Part shown: positions 58,715 through 64,000 of the stretch, piece after piece
Position numbering within the stretch: position 1 is the stretch's first letter
How the letters are laid out: each line of letters begins with the position of its first letter
NCBI RefSeq assembly: GCF_001465545.3
Contig: NZ_CP013480.3
Span: forward strand, 2,666,001 to 2,730,000
Source of the DNA: Pandoraea norimbergensis
GTDB lineage: Bacteria > Pseudomonadota > Gammaproteobacteria > Burkholderiales > Burkholderiaceae
Length of the DNA stretch: 64,000 nt
Direction: 5' to 3'
Made by a program: the position numbers and the translations under genes
The notes under the pieces: generated by a model
The model's input: the letters and a program-made list of their open reading frames with translations, nothing else
What the model was told of the DNA's origin: nothing
The model's database searches: none

Positions 58715-58893
58715 AAAACAACGGCAACCTAGAATCGGCAATGCCCTCAAGGCGCCAATGGCTTTCTATTAGTTAGAGGTATTAATTAATAAGCCATGTC
58801 GGGCGCGTCTTTCATCTTGGTTTTTGTCTCGCCACGTGTATGGTCATGCGTGGTTTTGTTTTGCGAGATTCCAGGTATCAGGGAGACACCGTC

Positions 58894-61785
58894 ATGCTCG
58901 TACGCGTGTGCAGCCTGTCCACGGGGTGGCCGTCCAAACCGTCCGTCATCACGCTAGCAAGTCTCTTGTGTGTGAGTCTCGCCGCAGGGAGCGCCAAAGC
59001 GCAGACATTGCCTGCGACTGCGCTAAGCGTCGGTAACGGCAAGACCCTGACGTACACCGACGGCAGCATGAACGTATCCACTGCCGTGCGCATTTCCGCG
59101 TCTGGTGGCAATCAGGCCTCTCTGACCTTCGCGCCGGCCAGTGCAATGTCGGTCACTAGCCCGACGAATACGGCAATTCAGGTCAGTGCGTCGGGAGCGG
59201 GCTCGGTGGCGAGCTTCGTCATCAACTCGTCCAGTGGATACGGTGTCGCCATTGCCGGCGTCGGTAACTTCTCCTATGGCGTTGTCGTCAGTGGAACCAC
59301 GGGCGGACAAGCGAGCGCGGATCTTGGTTCGGGTACAACCATCACCACGGGTGGCGGACAGAGCGGTGCCGGGCTTTGGGCGACCACTGGCGGAACGATC
59401 AACGGCAATGCGGTCACGATCAACGCGTCCGGACCCTTTGCACAGGGCGCCGGTGCGGTTGGCGGCGGCGCCATATCGCTGACCAATTCATCCATTACGA
59501 CGACCGGTATTAGTGGCTACGGATTATTGAACCGGGCGAGTCACGGGGCCTATGAAGGCACAGCAGCCTTGTCGTATCGCAACGGTACGATCACCACCAG
59601 CGGTGCTTCTGCGCACGGCGTGGATGCCGAGGGCAATGGCGGCACCGTGCTGCATAACACGACGATCGCCACGAGCGGCAATGGCGCGTACGGGATTCGA
59701 CTGGTCGACTCCGACTTCGGCAGCGTGTCGACCGGCAGCCCCGAAGTCACCATCACGTCCGATGCGGGAGGCACACCGTCGACGGTCACAACCTCCGGGG
59801 CTAACGCGCATGCGGCGATGCTCGTCAATCTCTTTGCGGGCGATACGGCCCGTCTGAGCGCGTCGGGCACCACGTTCCATGCACAAGGTGCGGGTGCCTA
59901 TGGCATGTATCTCACCGGCGTGCCGGGATCTGACGAAATCGTGTCGTTGGCCGGTTCGGTGGTTCGCAGCGACCAGTCGGATGCCATTCACGTCACCGGA
60001 CCGACGGGCACGATTTCGCTGACATCAGGCGCATCGCTGATCGCAGGCCCCGGCGCTGCGGCACTCAACGTGAACGCAGACGGCACGTCTGCCGGCAACG
60101 TGGCGTTGTCATCCGACGCATCGACGCTCACCGGAACGATCCTCGTCGACACGGTGAGTACGGCCCAAGTGGCACTGCGAAACGGCACGGTCTGGAACGT
60201 GACCGGCAACTCCAACATGACCACGCTCGAGAACACGGCGAGCACGATCAACGTGTTGCCGACAGCGGCGCAGGCGAGCGCCCCGACATCGGCGTCGTCG
60301 TACACAAGCGTCAGCACCTCGGGCAACTACACCGGTAACAACGGCACGCTGGCGCTCAACACTTACCTCAATGCAGGGGGCGCGCTATCCAATCAGTTCA
60401 CCGACCGTCTGTTGATCGGCGGCAATGCAACTGGCACGACGTTGGTCGATGTTCGCCCGGTCGATGCCAGCCCCGGTCCTGTCGCGACCTATCAGGCCCA
60501 TCTGACCCGAGGCTTGCTCGGCGCGCCGACCGCGCATCTGTTCTCTGCGACCGATGGCATCTCGCTCATTCAGGTCGCGGGAATCTCCACGCCGAACGCG
60601 TTTGTGCTGAAGAACGGCTATGTGACGGCGGAGAATCTGCCGTTCCAGTACCACCTGTACGCTTATGGTCCGGGCTCGGAATATGGTGCGGCCAGCCCGG
60701 GACAGTCGCTGGTTGGCGCGACGGGGTCGTTCTGGGATTACCGGCTTCAGGGCGCCTTTGTCGATCCGGGCGGTGAGGTTGATCCGATTGATCCGGGTGT
60801 GCCGGAGCCAATTCCGCCCAACGCCCGCCCCGAGGTCGTGCCGCAGGTGGCGGCCTACTTGAGCGCGCCCGTGGCGCTGCTGTATGCGGGACTGGTGGAT
60901 ATCGATACGCTGCACCGCCGGCTAGGGGAGATTCGCGACGACCGCGATCTCGGGCGTGACAGCGGCGATGGGGAAGCCTTCGTCCGTGTCTATGGCGGGC
61001 ACTTCAACTACCGCAGCAACCGCACGTTTCAGCAGTACGGCTACAACGCCGACGGGGATTACAGTGCGGTGCAATTCGGCGGAAACCTGTTCAAACGCCG
61101 CAACGAGGACGGGCTCTGGCGCTTCGGGCTGGCGGGCGCCATTGGCTGGCTGCATTTCGAACCTGATGCGGTCGATGGATACAGCAGCGGGTCAGGCAAC
61201 ACCTATCGGGTGTCGGGCTACGCGACCTACCAAAGCACGCAGGGGTGGTATGTCGACAACGTGCTGTCGTTTGGCTGGTTCGACGGGCGGGTGAGTACGA
61301 AAGCCTATGCCACCGCGTCAAACCTGAAGGGACGCGATGTCGCGTTGTCCGTCGAAGCCGGCTATCCGGTGGGTATCGGTGCCGGGTTGCAGCTTGAGCC
61401 GCAGGTGCAACTGGTTGGCCAGCACGTCGGGTTCAACAATCAGGTCGATGCCGACGATCTCGCCGTCAACATCGGAAGCCAGAATCAATTGCTGGGGCGC
61501 ATCGGTATGCGGTTGACGCGCGCCTTCGAGGTGGGCAAAGGGCGGGTGACGCCCTATGTCGGCGTCGACTATCTGCACGCGTTTTCCGACGGGACGCATG
61601 TGACTGTCGGTGGCGTCGATTTCACCAGCGGCAAGCTGGGTGATGCGTTGCGTTTTTCGATCGGTGCTAACGCCACCATGTCCGAGACGATGTCGCTGTA
61701 TGGGCGTGCGTCATGGTCCAAAGATATTGGCAATGCGGGCGTGCGCGGCTGGCTGCTCAACGTCGGCGCGCGGTTTCTGTTCTGA
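58894..61785 (+). CDS. Autotransporter with pertactin-like passenger and beta-barrel
   Basis: The 963-residue product has a signal peptide (ITLASLLCVSLAAGSAKAQ), a passenger rich in Ser/Thr/Gly/Asn with repeated VTINASG and TTSGANAH-type strands forming a beta-helix, a Pro-rich linker near residue 630 (VDPIDPGVPEPIPP) and a C-terminal barrel from about 690 to the final Phe (VGARFLF). The passenger should be displayed on the outer membrane; function may be adhesion. I chose the ATG at 58894 with AGGGAG upstream; an earlier in-frame ATG at 58840 would add a charged segment ahead of the signal. Confidence 0.92.
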   Translation: MLVRVCSLSTGWPSKPSVITLASLLCVSLAAGSAKAQTLPATALSVGNGKTLTYTDGSMNVSTAVRISASGGNQASLTFAPASAMSVTSPTNTAIQVSASGAGSVASFVINSSSGYGVAIAGVGNFSYGVVVSGTTGGQASADLGSGTTITTGGGQSGAGLWATTGGTINGNAVTINASGPFAQGAGAVGGGAISLTNSSITTTGISGYGLLNRASHGAYEGTAALSYRNGTITTSGASAHGVDAEGNGGTVLHNTTIATSGNGAYGIRLVDSDFGSVSTGSPEVTITSDAGGTPSTVTTSGANAHAAMLVNLFAGDTARLSASGTTFHAQGAGAYGMYLTGVPGSDEIVSLAGSVVRSDQSDAIHVTGPTGTISLTSGASLIAGPGAAALNVNADGTSAGNVALSSDASTLTGTILVDTVSTAQVALRNGTVWNVTGNSNMTTLENTASTINVLPTAAQASAPTSASSYTSVSTSGNYTGNNGTLALNTYLNAGGALSNQFTDRLLIGGNATGTTLVDVRPVDASPGPVATYQAHLTRGLLGAPTAHLFSATDGISLIQVAGISTPNAFVLKNGYVTAENLPFQYHLYAYGPGSEYGAASPGQSLVGATGSFWDYRLQGAFVDPGGEVDPIDPGVPEPIPPNARPEVVPQVAAYLSAPVALLYAGLVDIDTLHRRLGEIRDDRDLGRDSGDGEAFVRVYGGHFNYRSNRTFQQYGYNADGDYSAVQFGGNLFKRRNEDGLWRFGLAGAIGWLHFEPDAVDGYSSGSGNTYRVSGYATYQSTQGWYVDNVLSFGWFDGRVSTKAYATASNLKGRDVALSVEAGYPVGIGAGLQLEPQVQLVGQHVGFNNQVDADDLAVNIGSQNQLLGRIGMRLTRAFEVGKGRVTPYVGVDYLHAFSDGTHVTVGGVDFTSGKLGDALRFSIGANATMSETMSLYGRASWSKDIGNAGVRGWLLNVGARFLF

Positions 61786-61872
61786 GCGCCGGGGGGAATT
61801 TGATCAGGCATGCAAATTGTTGCCAGGATCGTTAAGCTTGCCTGTCTGCAAGACGATCAGGAGACAATCAAC

Positions 61873-62085
61873 ATGACGACCGAAAAAGTAAAAGGCCCCG
61901 CATCCTACTTTCCTTCCATCGAGAAGACGTACGGCAAACCGATCAGCCATTGGTTGGCGATTCTGGACGAGATGAAAGGTGTAAAGCATATGGAACAGGT
62001 TGCCCGGCTCAAGTCGGAGCACGGATTAGGCCACGGACATGCCAATGCGCTGGTGGCTTATCAACGGGCACAAGCCGCGTCGTGA
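61873..62085 (+). CDS. DUF4287-domain protein
   Basis: The 70-residue protein has the DUF4287 form: ASYFPSIEKTYGKPISHWLA, a helix with ILDEMKG, and the end KSEHGLGHGHANALVAYQRA. Function is unknown. I chose the ATG at 61873 with CAGGAGAC upstream; the longer frame from 61810 lacks a ribosome-binding site. It is a free-standing gene. Confidence 0.85.
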   Translation: MTTEKVKGPASYFPSIEKTYGKPISHWLAILDEMKGVKHMEQVARLKSEHGLGHGHANALVAYQRAQAAS

Positions 62086-62138
62086 GTTGATCCATTAATA
62101 TCAGCGCTTACCGATCAACACACGAGGCGAGGAAAGGC

Positions 62139-62621
62139 ATGAACCGAGATAATCAGTGGCGGCGGGTTGCCGATCGATTCGGATTTCCGGTCGACGACGA
62201 GATCAAGGTCGGCGGGAAATACACGCCGGTGCTTATCGATGGCGATATGGCGTATGTCGCCGGACAGATCCCGAGAATCGGCGAAACGGTGCATTTCGTT
62301 GGCTGCGCGGGCGACACAATTTCGCTGGAAGAGGCGCGGCAGGCGGCCGGGGTTTCTGCGCTGCGGGCGCTTTCATTGATCCACCGTGCGTGCGGCAGCC
62401 TCGACGCGGTCGTCTCGGTACCCCGCATCAGCGTCTTCGTGCGAAGCGCGCCAGACTTCACGCTGCAAAGTGAAGTGGCCGATGGGGCTTCGGATGTCCT
62501 TTTTGAAGTCCTTGGAGAGTCGGGTGTGCACACGCGCACCTCGGTCGGCGTGCTTCAATTGCCCAAAGGCGCTGTCGCCGAAGTCGACTTCATCTTCAGA
62601 ATCCGCCCGCCGGGCAATTAA
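62139..62621 (+). CDS. RidA/YjgF-family protein
   Basis: The 160-residue product matches the RidA group: DMAYVAGQIPRIGETVHFVG, SALRALSLIHRACGSLDAVV, and HTRTSVGVLQLPKGAVAEVD, which holds the Arg used to bind the carboxylate of imine substrates. It is longer than archetypal RidA, with an extra segment at the start. It may remove reactive enamines or imines. GAGGAAAGG precedes its ATG. Confidence 0.9.
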   Translation: MNRDNQWRRVADRFGFPVDDEIKVGGKYTPVLIDGDMAYVAGQIPRIGETVHFVGCAGDTISLEEARQAAGVSALRALSLIHRACGSLDAVVSVPRISVFVRSAPDFTLQSEVADGASDVLFEVLGESGVHTRTSVGVLQLPKGAVAEVDFIFRIRPPGN

Positions 62622-62735
62622 GCATGCCTGTCGGATGCTATAAGCAAATCCGTATCGGCACATAGCGAAGTGCGATCGGCACGGCACGCCGTCACGCCCA
62701 GAATGCAATCACGAAGAGCGCAGACGGGGACGACG

Positions 62736-63491
62736 ATGGATTCGGTGTATCTGGTGGTGATTCTGGGCACCATCGTGGCGGGTTTCATTCAGGGTTTGTC
62801 GGGCTTTGCCTTCGGGCTCGCCGCGATGTCCTTCTGGGCTTGGGTGCTCGATCCACGGCTCGCCGCCACGCTGGCCGTCTTTGGCGCGCTCTCAGGACAG
62901 ATTCTCGCCGCCGTCACCATGCGGCGCGGCGTGGATTTCAAGCGGCTGCTGCCGTTCGTGCTGGGTGGCTTGCTCGGGATTCCACTGGGCGTAGCGTTGC
63001 TCCCGCGACTCGATATGGATTGGTTCAAGGCCATCCTCGGGACGCTGCTGGTGATCTGGTGTCCGACGATGTTGTTTGCCAGAAACTTGCCGCGGATCTC
63101 GTCGGGCGGGCGCGCGGCGGATGCGCTGGTGGGGATGGCGGGCGGGGTACTTGGCGGCGTTGGTGGGTTTGCTGGCACGCTGCCGACGCTGTGGTGCACT
63201 CTGCGAGGTGTCGACAAAGACGTACAGCGCGCCGTGATTCAGAACTTCAACCTGTCGATGCTGCTGGTGACGATGGGCACTTATCTGGCCACCGGTATCG
63301 TGACGCGCGACATGCTGCCGTTCTTCGGTATCGTTGCGCTTGCCATGCCCATCCCCACGCTGCTCGGCGCGAAACTCTACATCGGCATCAGCGAAGCCCG
63401 CTTTCGTCAGGTGGTGCTGGGTCTGCTGACGGCGTCGGGGGTGACGTTGCTGGCGTCGTCACTGCCGACGTTGTTTGAGCGGGGGCTATAG
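62736..63491 (+). CDS. TauE/SafE-family sulfite/organic anion transporter
   Basis: The 251-residue membrane protein has two TSUP repeats: IVAGFIQGLSGFAFGLAAMS near the N-terminus and MAGGVLGGVGGFAGTLPTLW in the second half, with about seven hydrophobic segments. Such proteins export or import sulfite, sulfoacetate or other organic anions. I chose the ATG at 62736 after GGGGACGACG; a GTG at 62670 gives a basic leader. Confidence 0.88.
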   Translation: MDSVYLVVILGTIVAGFIQGLSGFAFGLAAMSFWAWVLDPRLAATLAVFGALSGQILAAVTMRRGVDFKRLLPFVLGGLLGIPLGVALLPRLDMDWFKAILGTLLVIWCPTMLFARNLPRISSGGRAADALVGMAGGVLGGVGGFAGTLPTLWCTLRGVDKDVQRAVIQNFNLSMLLVTMGTYLATGIVTRDMLPFFGIVALAMPIPTLLGAKLYIGISEARFRQVVLGLLTASGVTLLASSLPTLFERGL

Positions 63492-63539
63492 CGATGCCAA
63501 AGCACAAGAATTTGGTAATTAACGGCAGAAATCGAGCGT

Positions 63540-63561
63540 AAGAACCAAAATTTTGGGTCTT
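63540..63561. promoter_or_regulatory. 22-bp near-perfect palindrome between convergent genes
   Basis: AAGAACCAAAATTTTGGGTCTT has one mismatched pair. It lies between the transporter stop and the end of the S24-like gene. Its A/T centre makes it a possible bidirectional terminator or a protein-binding site. Confidence 0.55.
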
Positions 63562-63600
63562 ATCGAGATCAGTCTGCGAAACCGGTTAGCGCCATTCACC

Positions 63601-64000
63601 TCACAGCAATGCCCCGCGCCAGATCACTCGCCCTACGATGTCGAGACTCTCGAGCGGTGCCTGTATCGGTGCGTATTGCGCGTTGTCCGACGTGAGCGAC
63701 ACGACACCGCCCAACTGCCGCTGAAGCCGTTTGATGAGCAGGTCGCTGCCGTCGCGCAGCACATAGACTTCGCCATCGGCGACGTTCGCCACCTGACGGT
63801 CTACGACCAGCGTGTCGCCCGCTCGAAAGGTCGGCGACATGGCATTGCCTTCGACGCGCATGGTGGCCAGATGTACCGGATCGTAACCGTGTCTTGCCAG
63901 CCACTCCTGACAGAACGCCAGTTGAACCAGCTTTTCCGGTGAGGACGCCGGCACCGGGCAATCCGGCTCGCCGCCACGATAGAGCGGCAACAGCGTCAGA
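63601..64000 (-). CDS. S24/LexA-like repressor, partial at window edge, catalytic Ser apparently lost
   Basis: On the minus strand, the C-terminal S24 peptidase-like domain is visible in at least 130 residues, and the frame stays open to base 64000, so the N-terminal DNA-binding part lies outside the window. The motif around the usual nucleophile reads MRVEGNAMSPTFRAGDTLVV, with Ala where self-cleaving members have Ser (GDSM type). The Lys partner seems kept in LLIKRLQRQ. The repressor may therefore not be inactivated by RecA-stimulated cleavage. A TTG at 63990 is the first possible internal start and is not taken as real. Confidence 0.75.
   Translation of the reverse strand, partial: LTLLPLYRGGEPDCPVPASSPEKLVQLAFCQEWLARHGYDPVHLATMRVEGNAMSPTFRAGDTLVVDRQVANVADGEVYVLRDGSDLLIKRLQRQLGGVVSLTSDNAQYAPIQAPLESLDIVGRVIWRGALL

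Overview
The window is about 63% GC, densely coded with short gaps, and reads as a betaproteobacterial chromosome. Gene content and codon use fit Burkholderiales, and a Pandoraea- or Burkholderia-like genome is the most likely source; this is inferred from protein character, not from a marker gene. No rRNA, tRNA, integrase, transposase or CRISPR array was recognised.

Region 1 (1-24.8 kb) is a nearly complete contractile injection system (CIS) of the extracellular/phage-tail-like type (Afp/PVC family). In order it encodes a small unknown protein cut by or close to the window edge, one sheath, two tube proteins, a DUF5908-like small protein, a LysM adaptor, a VgrG-like spike, a PAAR tip, a gp25 baseplate protein, a very large baseplate J-type protein, a probable fibre/adhesin, a small duplicated helical protein, a second large baseplate protein, an 1820-residue tape-measure protein, an AAA+ ATPase and a 1082-residue secreted, membrane-anchored GH18-like protein. 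Most genes from the J-type protein onward are joined by start/stop overlaps. The last gene is the odd member: it would place a CIS-linked protein in the periplasm, anchored in the membrane.

Region 2 (24.8-36.8 kb) is metabolic. A flavodoxin-family reductase faces an HxlR regulator across a clear inverted repeat. A GNAT acetyltransferase and a LysR regulator flank an operon with a polar amino-acid ABC importer, an NtaA/SnaA/DszA-type FMN monooxygenase and its flavin reductase, which resembles systems that import and oxidatively cleave modified amino acids. Then come a true penicillin G acylase with its catalytic Ser and Asn in register, a TetR regulator with its own operator, and an HSL-type esterase.

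Region 3 (36.8-48.5 kb) carries a Crp/Fnr regulator divergent from an acyl-CoA ligase plus LivG-H-M-J-F importer, followed by a PaaK-like CoA ligase. This is probably an uptake-and-CoA-activation system for an aromatic or other organic acid. A MocR regulator diverges from a PaaI-type thioesterase across an inverted-repeat operator.

Region 4 (49-58.6 kb) is a catabolic-looking cluster, all on the plus strand: amidase, MFS importer, a haem-oxygenase-like diiron oxidase with all six expected metal ligands, aldehyde dehydrogenase, GlcG/HbpS-like protein, a 2Fe-2S flavoprotein reductase, two further 2Fe-2S proteins, an alpha/beta hydrolase and a GntR/FadR-type regulator. A 13-base motif close to GTATACAGTATAC occurs upstream of four transcription units here, including the regulator, so the cluster looks like one self-regulated regulon. 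I recognise no described pathway with this gene set.

Region 5 (58.6-64 kb) holds an autotransporter, a DUF4287 protein, a RidA-family protein, a TauE/SafE transporter and the C-terminal part of an S24/LexA-like repressor that appears to lack the catalytic serine and runs off the window edge.
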